A DNA stretch of 64,000 nt from an uncultured Pseudomonadota bacterium (GTDB lineage: Bacteria; Pseudomonadota; Gammaproteobacteria; Methylococcales; Methylomonadaceae), in NCBI GenBank assembly GCA_903928965.1, contig CAIYSZ010000017.1, positions 25,159 to 89,158 of the forward strand. Reading direction: 5' to 3'. A program made the position numbers and the translations under genes. The first letter of the stretch is position 1. Each line of letters begins with the position of its first letter. Below, one piece after another: positions 17,111 through 28,092 of the stretch. The notes under the pieces were generated by a model that was not told where the DNA came from, made no database searches, and saw nothing but the letters and a program-made list of their open reading frames with translations.

Positions 17111-18787
17111 ATGCCCGCGAAACGCCTGACCCTGCTCCTGATTCTAACCCTGTGCGCCTTACTCTCCCTTGGCTACTGGCGGGGGCTGACCCAACCGGTC
17201 GACATCATCGACGCCCCCAGCGACCGCCTAAGCTGCGTCTCCTACGCACCATTCCACAAAGCCGGGCAAACCCCGCTGGACAAAAAGGTGCCGATCACCG
17301 CCGCGCAAATCGAGGCCGACATGACGGCCCTAGCCGACCGCTTCGACTGCGTGCGCACCTACACCGTCACCCAAGGCCTGCAAATCGTGCCCGAACTGGC
17401 CGAGAAATTGGGCATCAAAGTATTGCTAGGCATTTGGATCGGCCGTGAGTCCGCCGAAAACGAGCAAGAACTGGCCGCCGGCATCGAACTGGCGCAAAAA
17501 CATCCGCAAGTGATCCGCGCGGTCATCGTCGGCAACGAAGTGCTGCTGCGGCAAGAGCAAACCCCGGCCGGCATGCGTAAATACCTGCAACGCGTCGCCG
17601 CCGCCTTGCCCGGCGTGGCCGTCACTTACGCCGACGTGTGGGAATTCTGGCTGCGTTACAAACAAGACTTGCTGCACATGGTCGCTTTTCCGACCGTGCA
17701 CATCCTCCCGTATTGGGAAGACACGCCCATCGCGGTGTCCGACGCGGTGCTCCACGTGCATGAAACCTACCGCCGCGTCAAAGAACAACTTGGCGGCAAG
17801 GACGTGCTGATCGGCGAAACCGGTTGGCCCAGCTACGGCCGCAGCCGGCTGGAAGCGGAACCCTCACTGGTCAATCAAGCCCGCTTCATCCGCGAATTCG
17901 CCGCCCGCGCCGCCTCGGACAACATCCCTTACAACGTCATAGAAGCCTTCGACCAACCCTGGAAGCGCAACTCCGAAGGCGCGGTGGGCGGCTATTGGGG
18001 ATTGTACGACACCGACGGCAAGGTCAAATTTCCGTTCCACGGCCCGGTGGCGGAAGCCGGCGACTGGAGCCCCGGCGTGCTGGCCGCCGCCGCCGGCTTT
18101 AGCGCCTTGCTGGCATACGCGCAATGGCGGCGGCGTCTATGGTCGCTGGCCGTGTTGTGGCCGACGCTGGCGATAGGCGCGGCCGCCGGCGGCGCATGGC
18201 TGGCTTATTACCGCGATTTCCTGCTCACCAGCCGCACCTGGCTGGAATGGGCTTATTCCGGCCTGTTCGCCGCGCTGCTCCTCGCCGCCGTGATTGGCCT
18301 AGGCAAACAACTTGCCGCCTGGAGCGCGCATGGCGCGGAATTGCCGCAACTGCATTCCGGCGCGCGGCTGCTGGCCCTGTGGCGCGCCGACCGATCAATA
18401 TGGCGGGACCCGGTGTGGCGCTTGAGCCTGCTGCGCTTCGTGTTTTTGTTCAGCGCGGCATTGGTCGGGCTCATCCTGGTATTCGACCTGCGCTCCCGCG
18501 CCTTTCCGGTGGCGCTGTTCGCGCCGCCGATCATAGGATTTACATTACTGGCCTGGCTAGGCGGCAAGGCCGAAGCCGACCTGGAAGAAAAACTGCTGGC
18601 GGGCTGGGTGGCGCTGGCCGGGGTACTGACCGCCCTCAACGAACACCTATTAATCAGCGAAAACCAAGCCTGGCGCTGGGCGGACGTACTGAATCCGCCG
18701 GCCTGCGCCTGGCTGGCGCTCAGCCTGCTGTTCGCGGCGGCGGTATTAGGCCCGGCCAGCCGCCCATTGCAATCGCGCCAAGGTTAA
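17111..18787 (+). CDS. GH17-family glucan hydrolase/transglycosylase with C-terminal membrane domain
   Basis: About 558 residues from the ATG at 17111 (MPAKRLTLLLILTL). It has an N-terminal anchor, then a GH17 TIM barrel with the acid/base Glu in IVGNEVLLR, the nucleophile Glu in IGETGWPSYG and a substrate-loop YNVIEAFDQPWK. The last 200 residues hold six or so membrane helices. Such proteins in proteobacteria act on beta-1,3 or cyclic beta-glucans at the inner membrane. The longer frame from 16859 reads through the repeat element and is rejected. The 3' end overlaps the convergent gene by 42 bp. Confidence 0.85.
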   Translation: MPAKRLTLLLILTLCALLSLGYWRGLTQPVDIIDAPSDRLSCVSYAPFHKAGQTPLDKKVPITAAQIEADMTALADRFDCVRTYTVTQGLQIVPELAEKLGIKVLLGIWIGRESAENEQELAAGIELAQKHPQVIRAVIVGNEVLLRQEQTPAGMRKYLQRVAAALPGVAVTYADVWEFWLRYKQDLLHMVAFPTVHILPYWEDTPIAVSDAVLHVHETYRRVKEQLGGKDVLIGETGWPSYGRSRLEAEPSLVNQARFIREFAARAASDNIPYNVIEAFDQPWKRNSEGAVGGYWGLYDTDGKVKFPFHGPVAEAGDWSPGVLAAAAGFSALLAYAQWRRRLWSLAVLWPTLAIGAAAGGAWLAYYRDFLLTSRTWLEWAYSGLFAALLLAAVIGLGKQLAAWSAHGAELPQLHSGARLLALWRADRSIWRDPVWRLSLLRFVFLFSAALVGLILVFDLRSRAFPVALFAPPIIGFTLLAWLGGKAEADLEEKLLAGWVALAGVLTALNEHLLISENQAWRWADVLNPPACAWLALSLLFAAAVLGPASRPLQSRQG

Positions 18788-19123
18788 GGCCGCGAACAAA
18801 AAGCCTAAAGCAGGAAATTCCGTCGCCTGGTGCGAACCGCTGTCGTGCAACACCAGCGCCGCCACCCCGAACACCCCGGTCGCCGCCGCAAGAGTGACGG
18901 AACGCAACGCCAAGGCCAACAGCCCCGCGCCCAGAATCGCCACGCCGATTAGATTGTTATAAAACACCTGCTCGAACAGCGAACGCGCATCGCAGGCGAG
19001 AGACCGCCCGCCGTCGTGGCAGAAAATAGACAACTCCCGCGATTCAACCAACTGGTATTTAGCCCAAGCGGCAATACAAAAAGTGACGAGGAACAGCGAC
19101 CAGGGAAGAAGTTTTGGATTCAT
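18746..19123 (-). CDS. Four-helix membrane protein of unknown function
   Basis: About 125 residues from the ATG at 19123 (MNPKLLPWSLFLV), with four hydrophobic helices and two Cys in the first loop (SIFCHDGGRSLACDARSLF). A GTG at 19159 would add 12 residues. It converges on and overlaps the GH17 gene by 42 bp. No family is recognised. The conserved-looking HDSG segment between helices 3 and 4 might bind a metal, which is a guess. Confidence 0.6.
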   Translation of the reverse strand: MNPKLLPWSLFLVTFCIAAWAKYQLVESRELSIFCHDGGRSLACDARSLFEQVFYNNLIGVAILGAGLLALALRSVTLAAATGVFGVAALVLHDSGSHQATEFPALGFLFAALTLARLQWAAGRA

Positions 19124-19309
19124 GGGAACAGGCGCAAAGTTAATTGTAAATTTTAACACCTACCCGCTAGCCCGGCTAGCCGCCATACGTCTCAAGCTAT
19201 ATATTTTACCCTGCTGTTATAATTGGCAATCAAGAATGTCTGCCCGCCAAAACCTCAAGTGATGGGTGGATTTAGGCTTGTCCCTATTAAATTTTACGTT
19301 TTCTTGATA

Positions 19310-19339
19310 CTGACATGCGGAGCCCGAAAAGTCTATAAT
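19310..19339 (+). promoter_or_regulatory. Sigma70 promoter of the TIR-CHAT gene
   Basis: CTGACA (19310-19315), an 18-base spacer and a perfect TATAAT (19334-19339). The predicted transcript starts near 19346, so translation must begin downstream, at the ATG at 19370 (MPHIFISH), not at 19223. Confidence 0.7.
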
Positions 19340-19369
19340 CCCCCCACCTTAGACGCAGGACCGCCCGGC

Positions 19370-20857
19370 ATGCCGCATATATTCATCTCACACACCACAC
19401 TGGACGACGCTTTCGTGCGCGCACTGCAACAGCATCTAAACCAACGTCAAATCAACGCCTGGATAGACTCGCGCGAACTGCGCGGCGGCGATGCGCTAGA
19501 GCCCGAAATACTGCAAGCCATAGACCAAGCGGCGGCCTTGATTGCCGTTGTCAGCGTAAACAGCCTGCAATCGGCATGGCTAGGCAAGGAAACCGAATAC
19601 GCTATACAACAAGACAAAAAAGTCATCCCCCTACTCCTGGACGGCTGCAAACTCGGCGTGCTGCGCTATCTATTCCCGCGGGAACCGGTCACCATTTCGG
19701 TCTCCAGCCAACCCGGCGGCCTCGACGAAACCCTGCCGCGCATACTAAGCGCCCTGGGCCACGCCCTGCCCGCCGACCCCAAACCCGCTCCGCAACCTGA
19801 ATTACCAGCGCTGGCCGAACTAACCCTGGAACTCAGCCCGCTTGGCCTGGAAACACTGGAAAACCACAAAATCCGCGCCCGCGCCAAGGCCAAGCTATAC
19901 TACGACCCCGCCGATCCCCGCCAAGAGCGGGTCAACTGCCGTGAAAGCTGGCTCTTCACCGCCCCGCTCGGCCCCATCGAAACCGAGGCCCTGCGCTGGT
20001 ATCTGGAAACCTACGCCGTCTGGCCCGGCGATGTTGACCGCCGGCGCGCCGACCGCATCGCCGCCGATTTAAAAACCTGGGGCGCGCAACTCTACGCCGC
20101 CGCCATGCCAGCCAATAAAATTGGCGACGCGCTATCCGCCTGGCGCATGGCCGGCGGCGCTGAACGCCGCTTTTCTGTCTATTTAGACCTCGGCGATTTA
20201 GCCCTACCAAGCCCGGAAGAAGCCCGCCAAGAGGCGCAAACCGCCGCCACCCAACTGCTAGGCCTGCCGTGGGAACTGCTGCACGACGGCCAACATTATC
20301 TGTTTCAAGGCGCAAGCCCGGTCCGCGTCCGCCGCCGCCTGCCCAACACCCATAACCTGCCCGCCCCGCCCAGCGCGCTGCCTATCCGCGTGCTGCTGGT
20401 CACCGCCCGCCCGGAAGACAAAACCTGCGCCTATATAGACCACCGCGCCAGCGCCCTGCCCTTGCAACAAGCGCTAGCCGCCCTGGGCGAGCGCGCCGAA
20501 CTGCATAGCCTGCAACCGCCTACCCTGCAAGCCCTGACCCAGGAACTGGCGCGCGCGGAAGCCGTTAAGCAACCTTATCACATAGTGCATTTTGACGGCC
20601 ACGGCGTCTACAACCCCCATCTCGGCCTCGGCGGCTTATGCTTTGAACTGGAAGCGGACGCTGAACAACTGGGCAAACGCCGCCCGCGCACCGTATACAG
20701 CGATGAACTGGGCGAATTATTGCATCAACACCGCATCCCGCTGGTGTTTCTGGAAGCTTGCCAAACCGCGCAAGCCGACCAAGCCAACGAATCGCTAGCC
20801 GTGGGCCTGCTGCGGCAAGGCGTGGCCTTACGCCCGCAACCCGCTTTCGCTGCATAG
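19370..20857 (+). CDS. TIR-CHAT protein, N-terminal part of a broken TIR-CHAT-NTPase-TPR gene
   Basis: 495 residues. Residues 1-120 are a TIR domain (MPHIFISHTTLDDAFV, WIDSRELRGGDALEPEI, and SAWLGKETEYA with the putative NADase Glu). Residues 330-490 are a CHAT (caspase-like) protease with the His in HFDGHG (His 411) and Cys in FLEACQTA (Cys 464). The family normally continues with some 60 more CHAT residues, an NB-ARC/AAA ATPase and TPRs. Here the frame turns into nine unrelated residues after GLLRQGVA and stops; the downstream frame resumes in the distal part of the ATPase module. TIR and CHAT effectors act in bacterial immunity; the product made here lacks its sensor arm. Confidence 0.8.
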   Translation: MPHIFISHTTLDDAFVRALQQHLNQRQINAWIDSRELRGGDALEPEILQAIDQAAALIAVVSVNSLQSAWLGKETEYAIQQDKKVIPLLLDGCKLGVLRYLFPREPVTISVSSQPGGLDETLPRILSALGHALPADPKPAPQPELPALAELTLELSPLGLETLENHKIRARAKAKLYYDPADPRQERVNCRESWLFTAPLGPIETEALRWYLETYAVWPGDVDRRRADRIAADLKTWGAQLYAAAMPANKIGDALSAWRMAGGAERRFSVYLDLGDLALPSPEEARQEAQTAATQLLGLPWELLHDGQHYLFQGASPVRVRRRLPNTHNLPAPPSALPIRVLLVTARPEDKTCAYIDHRASALPLQQALAALGERAELHSLQPPTLQALTQELARAEAVKQPYHIVHFDGHGVYNPHLGLGGLCFELEADAEQLGKRRPRTVYSDELGELLHQHRIPLVFLEACQTAQADQANESLAVGLLRQGVALRPQPAFAA

Positions 20858-20945
20858 CCTCACGCCAAACGACGCGGTCAAACTGCTGGAGCGCAGCCTG
20901 GCGCAAACTGAATCCGCGCCAGCCCGCCAAGCGCAAAGACCGGCC

Positions 20946-22898
20946 ATGGAAGCCATCTGCCGCACCGTCAACTACCACGCCCGCAGCCTGGCCCTGCTCG
21001 GCCCGCTGCTGCAAACCGCCAGCGCGGAATTAACCCAAACCGAACTGGCGCGCATGATGGCGCAATTGGAACGTCAATACCCAGGCGAGCGTGAACTGTC
21101 GCTCTACGCCAGCCTGGAGCTGTCCTTAAACCGCCTGTCGCCGCAAATCCGCAAACAAATCAACATCCTGGGCCTGTTTCACGGCGGCGTGAATTTGAAT
21201 GTATTACGCCATATGACCGGCTGGAGCGAGGAATACATCGCAGAACTGGCCCGACAACTAATCGCCACCGGCTTGGCTACCCAGGAAGCCTATAATCACC
21301 TCAGCCTCAACCCAGCTCTCTGCCCCTATCTGCGCGGCAAAATAACCGCCGCCGAATATGCCGAGCTGCAAGCCCGCTGGCTCTCTTGCATGCTGGATTA
21401 TGTCTGGTATTTGCACGAACAACAACATCAAAATACCGGAATGGCGGCAAGCTTGACCCTATTGGAGCAAGCCAATCTATTCGCCTTGCTGGACTGCGCC
21501 CAAGCCCAATACCAGCCGGAAATGGTGATGGAATTGCTGAATAGTTTATATAGTCTGTTCAAACCTCTAGGCAAACCGCGATTACTGCAAAAAATCACAA
21601 CCGCTCAACAAACCTTGGCCCCGCGGCTCAAGCAATGGAGCCACGCCGCCTTTAGCTTGCAGTTCGATCAAATTCAGCAACAATGTGACGCCGGGCAATT
21701 GCTCCTAGCCTATAAAAATGCCGCCGCCTTACTGCAACAATGTGAAACGGCAGGCATAGCCGCATATGTAAATGCCGATTATGATTATGCGTCGATACTA
21801 TGGCTAATAAGCCGGATTCTAAATTGGGCGGGACAAGCGTTAAGTTCGCTGGCCTTGCTGCACCAAGCGCAACTTGGTTTTCAGGCATTAGCGGAAAATA
21901 ACAAAGCGGCGCAACGCATGCTCACGGTTTGCCTAACCGAACAAGCTGATTGTTTGACAAATTTAGGGCAACTCGAGCCAGCCAGCAAACTTTACCAACA
22001 GGCTATTGCATTATCCGAACAAAGAGACTCGCTACGCGATGTTGTGGCGGGTAAATTTCAACTTTGCACTGTGCTAATGCTTCAAAACAAATATTCATTG
22101 GCGCTGGAAGCCTATAACCAAGCCAAGGATATTTTCAGCGGATTGCAAGAACCAAAGATGGTCGCTGCCGCCTGGCATCAAATCGGCATGCTTTACCAAG
22201 TAACCGGCCAAGCCGACCTTGCCGAAGACGCCTACCGTCAATCGCTGGAAATTACAGTACAACAAAATGATTTAAGCGGCCAAGCCTCATCTCTTAATCA
22301 ACTGGGTTTATTATACAAAGATAATCGCCAAAACCCGGAACCAGCCGCCGTTTATCTGCAACGAGCAGCCGATATTTATCAACAACAGGAAGATATAGCC
22401 GGAGAAGGCCGCGCACGAAGCAATTTAGCACTGCCGTTAATCCAACTGGAACGCTACCCGGAAGCGCGCGCGGAACTTAGTCGCGCCATAAGCTGCAAAG
22501 CCCAATTCGGCCACGCCAGCGAATCCTGGAAGACTTGGGATATTCTTGCCGACCTGGAAACCGCCGCCGGTAATGCAGCCGCCGCCGCGCAAGCCCGCGC
22601 CCAAGCCCGCGCCAGCTATCTGGCCTACCGCCGCGACGGCGGCGAAAATCATGAAATCTCCGGTCAAATTATCCAAAAGCTTCAACCAATTATAAAAGAA
22701 CCAGGCCCCTCCGCCGCGCTCGGCCAATTACCAGAATGGCTAGATGAGCCTAAATTTGCCGAATTGAAAACCTATCTGCAAGCCCTGCGCGCCATCCTCC
22801 AAGGCAGCCGCGACCCCGCCTTGGCCGACCATCAGGATTTAGATTATGACGAAGCCGTGGAAATCCAACTGCTGCTGGAATCCCTGACCGCGGACTAA
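20946..22898 (+). CDS. TPR-containing C-terminal part of the broken TIR-CHAT-NTPase-TPR gene
   Basis: 650 residues from the first ATG; related sequence is already in frame from about 20823 (ARNPLSLHSLTPNDAVKLL), which looks like the end of an NB-ARC/STAND ATPase core. A winged-helix-like region follows (LYASLELSLNRLSPQIRKQ, ILGLFHGGVNLNVLRHM), then TPR repeats (residues 300-560: QADCLTNLGQLEPASKLYQQA, AAAWHQIGMLYQVTGQADLAE). No Walker A is left in either piece. It is out of frame with the TIR-CHAT part, so this is probably a pseudogene fragment rather than an independent gene, unless it is translated from an internal start. Confidence 0.75.
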   Translation: MEAICRTVNYHARSLALLGPLLQTASAELTQTELARMMAQLERQYPGERELSLYASLELSLNRLSPQIRKQINILGLFHGGVNLNVLRHMTGWSEEYIAELARQLIATGLATQEAYNHLSLNPALCPYLRGKITAAEYAELQARWLSCMLDYVWYLHEQQHQNTGMAASLTLLEQANLFALLDCAQAQYQPEMVMELLNSLYSLFKPLGKPRLLQKITTAQQTLAPRLKQWSHAAFSLQFDQIQQQCDAGQLLLAYKNAAALLQQCETAGIAAYVNADYDYASILWLISRILNWAGQALSSLALLHQAQLGFQALAENNKAAQRMLTVCLTEQADCLTNLGQLEPASKLYQQAIALSEQRDSLRDVVAGKFQLCTVLMLQNKYSLALEAYNQAKDIFSGLQEPKMVAAAWHQIGMLYQVTGQADLAEDAYRQSLEITVQQNDLSGQASSLNQLGLLYKDNRQNPEPAAVYLQRAADIYQQQEDIAGEGRARSNLALPLIQLERYPEARAELSRAISCKAQFGHASESWKTWDILADLETAAGNAAAAAQARAQARASYLAYRRDGGENHEISGQIIQKLQPIIKEPGPSAALGQLPEWLDEPKFAELKTYLQALRAILQGSRDPALADHQDLDYDEAVEIQLLLESLTAD

Positions 22899-23261
22899 GC
22901 CCTTGCCGCTCAAAGTCTGTGCCTTATTGTGTCTTAAATCTGAAAATAGGCCCGGCAACGAGCCCCCAACGCAGTCAATGGAACAAATATAAACCGGTAA
23001 CGATTAAATTTTACCTTCATCCAGATAAGAGAACGGACGAAAATTTATTCACATACCTATGACAGCACAAGCTATTGATTTTCAATATACTGATTCCGAA
23101 CGTACTTTCCGCGATTCGATTAGCAAGCCGGGCTAGCTTTGTTTTCGAATACTTTTTATTTCGACCGCAATAATGCGGATGCTAGAGCTTCGCCGGGATC
23201 AGTTGCCAAGGCCATGGATGCGATCACAGTATCTAGGCCATGAATGACGGTTTGTGGAACG
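22899..23261. other. Intergenic region after the TIR-CHAT-TPR locus
   Basis: 363 bp without a supported gene. A 25-codon frame begins at 23058 (MTAQAIDFQYTDSERTF) and stops at 23135; it could be a relic. GCAAGCCGGGCTAGC at 23123-23137 is a near-perfect inverted copy of a sequence at 19167-19181 on the other side of the locus. Confidence 0.35.
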
Positions 23262-24269
23262 TTAATTCCGAAAAATCTCATTCAAGCTATGCGCCGATAA
23301 AACCGCCTGCAACCATTCCTCAATCTCTGGCGCGGTAGCCGAACCAATCTGGGCTTCCACATGCAAAGGTAGCGGGCCAAAGCGTTTGTTCAAGAGCACC
23401 CGCAAGGCCTTGGCCTCTCCTTGCTCAATACCTTGCTCAATACCTTTGATGATTCCTTGTTCGAGCCCTTTCTGAATGCCAGTCTCAATCCCTTTCTCCA
23501 TCCCTTTTTGGATGAATTCCCGTTCCCAAACTTCAATTCTCTCAGCCCAACCCATTTTCAACTCCCGCAAAGTTCGAATTTTTTCAAAGGCCCACTGGAA
23601 TTTGTTTTGCCGCAACAGCACCGTCCTGATCCAGACCGCGAACAGCCTTTTAAGCTCCGACTTGCCATCTAGCAGCTCCATCAGCAAGTCTATCACGTCT
23701 AAAATGACACGTGGATGCGCCGGACGTTCCACGCGCAGCAACACAGCCACCAAGTTTTTCAACTCCGCCAGTTCCTCATCTGGATAATCATTGCTATCGA
23801 TGAGTAGATATTCCATTTGCGGAATATAACCCGAAACCAGTCCCGGTGTTTTGGGAATAAGCTGGGCAATGTCCCTGGCCGCCGTCCATTGCGCATCCCC
23901 ATGGTAAAACACGATAGGCAACACCGGCGGCAATTGCTTGTTTGCCATTACATCCCCGCGTTTGATCAAATCCTGGTACAGCAAGCCGACGTATACCATC
24001 ATTCGAACCGCCATGTAGAGGTCGACGCTGCCTTGAAATTCGATCAGTAGATAGAGGTAAACATACTCGCCGCCCACCTTGACCCGCCAGACCACATCGT
24101 CCTCGCGGTAACGATAATCGTCGGTGACGTAACTACCGGATATTTTTTCCAAGGTGTTGTAATCCAGCGAATGCAGCCACTCATCCGGGATAAAGCCGAG
24201 GATTAAATCCCTAACCAGTTCCGGGCAGGAGAACAGGTTTTTGTAGCCGGCGTCGTGTTCGTTTGTCAT
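23262..24269 (-). CDS. Rpn/YhgA-like PD-(D/E)XK nuclease (transposase_31 family)
   Basis: 335 residues. The N-terminal nuclease core shows YKNLFSCPELVRDLI, REDDVVWRVKV and LLIEFQGSVD, matching the D-ExQ active site of Rpn recombination-promoting nucleases. The C-terminal part carries glycine-spaced charged repeats (KGMEKGIETGIQKGLEQG) and ends with a DUF4351-like helix (LRVLLNKRFGPLPLHVEAQI). Rpn proteins cut DNA and have been linked to recA-independent recombination and phage defence. It stands alone between two core regions. Confidence 0.85.
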   Translation of the reverse strand: MTNEHDAGYKNLFSCPELVRDLILGFIPDEWLHSLDYNTLEKISGSYVTDDYRYREDDVVWRVKVGGEYVYLYLLIEFQGSVDLYMAVRMMVYVGLLYQDLIKRGDVMANKQLPPVLPIVFYHGDAQWTAARDIAQLIPKTPGLVSGYIPQMEYLLIDSNDYPDEELAELKNLVAVLLRVERPAHPRVILDVIDLLMELLDGKSELKRLFAVWIRTVLLRQNKFQWAFEKIRTLRELKMGWAERIEVWEREFIQKGMEKGIETGIQKGLEQGIIKGIEQGIEQGEAKALRVLLNKRFGPLPLHVEAQIGSATAPEIEEWLQAVLSAHSLNEIFRN

Positions 24270-24347
24270 GGCGTAATGCTAACATAGCCGGTCAAATAGC
24301 GCTTATGTTTTTTCTGGTTTTTTTGCCTAAAAAACTAAGTTAGGCCG

Positions 24348-25652
24348 CTAGCATCGATCCAAACCGACACCAGGATCACACAACACCACCCCCTCCCCGA
24401 CCTCCCGCAACACCGCCTCGCTTATCGTATTCTCCAAATCCACCCCCGCCGCTACATCACAAGCGGCGCGCAAATAATTCGGCGTATAACCGAAATAACG
24501 CCTTCCGCCGCCGGGCAAATCCTGATATTGCCCCTCCCATAACACGTTGGCGCCCCGGCCGAGATTTTGGCGCATGAAATCCTGCTTCATCCGCTCCGCC
24601 AAGTCGTGCAACTCGCGGCTGCGGCTTTTTTTTACCTCAACAGACACCGGATTAGGGAAGCTGGCGGCGGCGGTGCCGGCGCGCGGCGAATAACTGAATA
24701 TATGCATATGCCCGAAACCCACCCGCTCAATAAACTCAAACCCGGCGCGCCACTCCGCCTCGGTTTCACCGGGAAAGCCGACGATAATATCGGTGGTAAT
24801 ATTAAAATCGGGCGTACAGGCGCGCAAGGAATCGGCAATGGCGGCGAATTCCTCGGTTTTACAGCGGCGCGCCATGCGCTTCAACACGCTATCGCAGCCG
24901 CTTTGCAGCGGCAAGTGTAAATGCGGCAGCAAGCGCGAATCTTGAAACAGCTCGATAAACCCATCGCTAAACTCCCACGGTTCCAAGGACCCCAAACGCA
25001 AGCGCGGAATATCCGTGTCGCGTAAAATCGCAGTCACCAGCTTAGTCAAATTACTGTCAATATCCGCGCCGTAACCGCCCAAATGCACCCCGGTAATCAC
25101 CGCCTCGCGGATGCCTTGTTCCTGCAAGCGGTTAATCTCGTCCACAATCTCCGCCAGCCCCCGGCTGCGCTCCTCGCCGCGCGCCACCGTGACGATGCAA
25201 AAAGTGCAGCGGTAACGGCAACCGTCCTGCACCTTGACAAACGCCCGCTGCCGGCCGCGGTGAAACAAAGCCACCGCCCCCGGCTCGGCCGCCATGCTCG
25301 GCATGCTGTCCATATTCAACTCGGCCAGGGTTTTCTGCACCAAACGCGCCTTGTCCCCATTCCCGACGATCAAATCCACCCCCAGCAAACCGGCCGCCTC
25401 GGTTTCATTCAAGGTAGCGTAACAACCGCTCAACACCAGCTTGGCCGCCGGATTATCCCGATGCGTGCGCCGCACCAGCTGCCGCGACTTACGCACCGCA
25501 TCCTCTGTCACCGCGCAAGAATTCAACACCACCAGCCCGGCCTCGCGCACATCCTGCGTAATCCCATGCCCAGCCGCCTGAAACCCCTGCGCCCAAGTCT
25601 CCAACTCAGCCTCATTCAACCGGCAACCCAGGGTTTTTAAATGAATTAACAT
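24348..25652 (-). CDS. mtaB: tRNA methylthiotransferase MtaB-like (t6A to ms2t6A)
   Basis: 434 residues from the ATG at 25652 (MLIHLKTLGCRLNEAE). It has the three N-terminal Fe-S cysteines, the radical-SAM motif CRYRCTFCIV, the TGVHLGGYG segment and a C-terminal TRAM-like region. MtaB adds a methylthio group to t6A37 of ANN-decoding tRNAs. The frame is open for 20 further codons upstream, but they run into purB and look unlike the family. It follows purB by 25 bp, so co-transcription is likely. Confidence 0.9.
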   Translation of the reverse strand: MLIHLKTLGCRLNEAELETWAQGFQAAGHGITQDVREAGLVVLNSCAVTEDAVRKSRQLVRRTHRDNPAAKLVLSGCYATLNETEAAGLLGVDLIVGNGDKARLVQKTLAELNMDSMPSMAAEPGAVALFHRGRQRAFVKVQDGCRYRCTFCIVTVARGEERSRGLAEIVDEINRLQEQGIREAVITGVHLGGYGADIDSNLTKLVTAILRDTDIPRLRLGSLEPWEFSDGFIELFQDSRLLPHLHLPLQSGCDSVLKRMARRCKTEEFAAIADSLRACTPDFNITTDIIVGFPGETEAEWRAGFEFIERVGFGHMHIFSYSPRAGTAAASFPNPVSVEVKKSRSRELHDLAERMKQDFMRQNLGRGANVLWEGQYQDLPGGGRRYFGYTPNYLRAACDVAAGVDLENTISEAVLREVGEGVVLCDPGVGLDRC

Positions 25653-25677
25653 ATTAAAATTAAATACAAAAAGCTCA

Positions 25678-27509
<1,832 letters not shown>

Positions 27510-27539
27510 TTGTTAAGCCGCAACCACCTATGTTACACT
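27510..27539 (+). promoter_or_regulatory. Sigma70-like promoter
   Basis: TTGTTA (27510-27515), 18-base spacer, TACACT (27534-27539). It overlaps the upstream alternative start at 27530, so the ATG at 27575 is the likely start of the following gene. Confidence 0.5.
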
Positions 27540-27574
27540 CAATGTCGTTTAATTTTAATGCGCTAGAGGCGTTA

Positions 27575-27862
27575 ATGGCTGAAAATGTTGAAGAATTGAC
27601 CATCCGCTATGAAGACGGCGGCGTGGAGACCATCAAAGAGCTGGACAAAAAGGTGCTCAGCAAGGGCGCATGGGCCACGGTGATTTACCGTTATCAAGAC
27701 TGGGAGGCTGCGAAAGAGCGCTATAGCGCCGACAAATTCAGCATCCGCCGTTACCAAAAACGCAACGGCGAATACCAGCAAAAATCCAAATTCAACATCT
27801 CCAGCGAAAAACAAGCGCAAGAAATCATAGACGCCCTGCAAGGCTGGCTGGCCGACAAATAA
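27575..27862 (+). CDS. Conserved hypothetical protein (95 residues)
   Basis: Starts MAENVEELTIRYEDGGVETI, preceded by AGAGG at 5 bases. Small and charged, with a beta-rich start, WATVIYRYQDWE and FSIRRYQKRNGEYQQKSKF; no membrane segments. It looks like a widespread small cytosolic protein without a known role. It converges with feoC, nine bases apart. Function unknown. Confidence 0.75.
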   Translation: MAENVEELTIRYEDGGVETIKELDKKVLSKGAWATVIYRYQDWEAAKERYSADKFSIRRYQKRNGEYQQKSKFNISSEKQAQEIIDALQGWLADK

Positions 27863-27870
27863 CCCGGCCC

Positions 27871-28092
27871 TTAATCCAGCCACTCGTAAATTTCGGTCAG
27901 GCCGGGGTCGCACTTGCAGCAATGGCTGCCGCAGCCCGGCCCCGGCTCAATCTTGCGCACCTTGCCCTTGCTTATCCATTTACCCAGCATGCCGCGCAAG
28001 GCGTCCGCCTCGACCCGAAAATGCAGCGTCAACTCATTCAAGGTGGCGCGCCGTTGTTGCTGCAAATAGCCGCGCAAATCCGAAAATATCAT
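27871..28092 (-). CDS. feoC: FeoC-like ferrous-iron transport protein
   Basis: 73 residues: a winged-helix domain (LRGYLQQQRRATLNELTLHF) followed by a Cys cluster CGSHCCKC, the usual place of the FeoC Fe-S or redox site. FeoC modulates FeoB stability or activity. It overlaps the feoB stop (ATGA). Confidence 0.88.
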   Translation of the reverse strand: MIFSDLRGYLQQQRRATLNELTLHFRVEADALRGMLGKWISKGKVRKIEPGPGCGSHCCKCDPGLTEIYEWLD

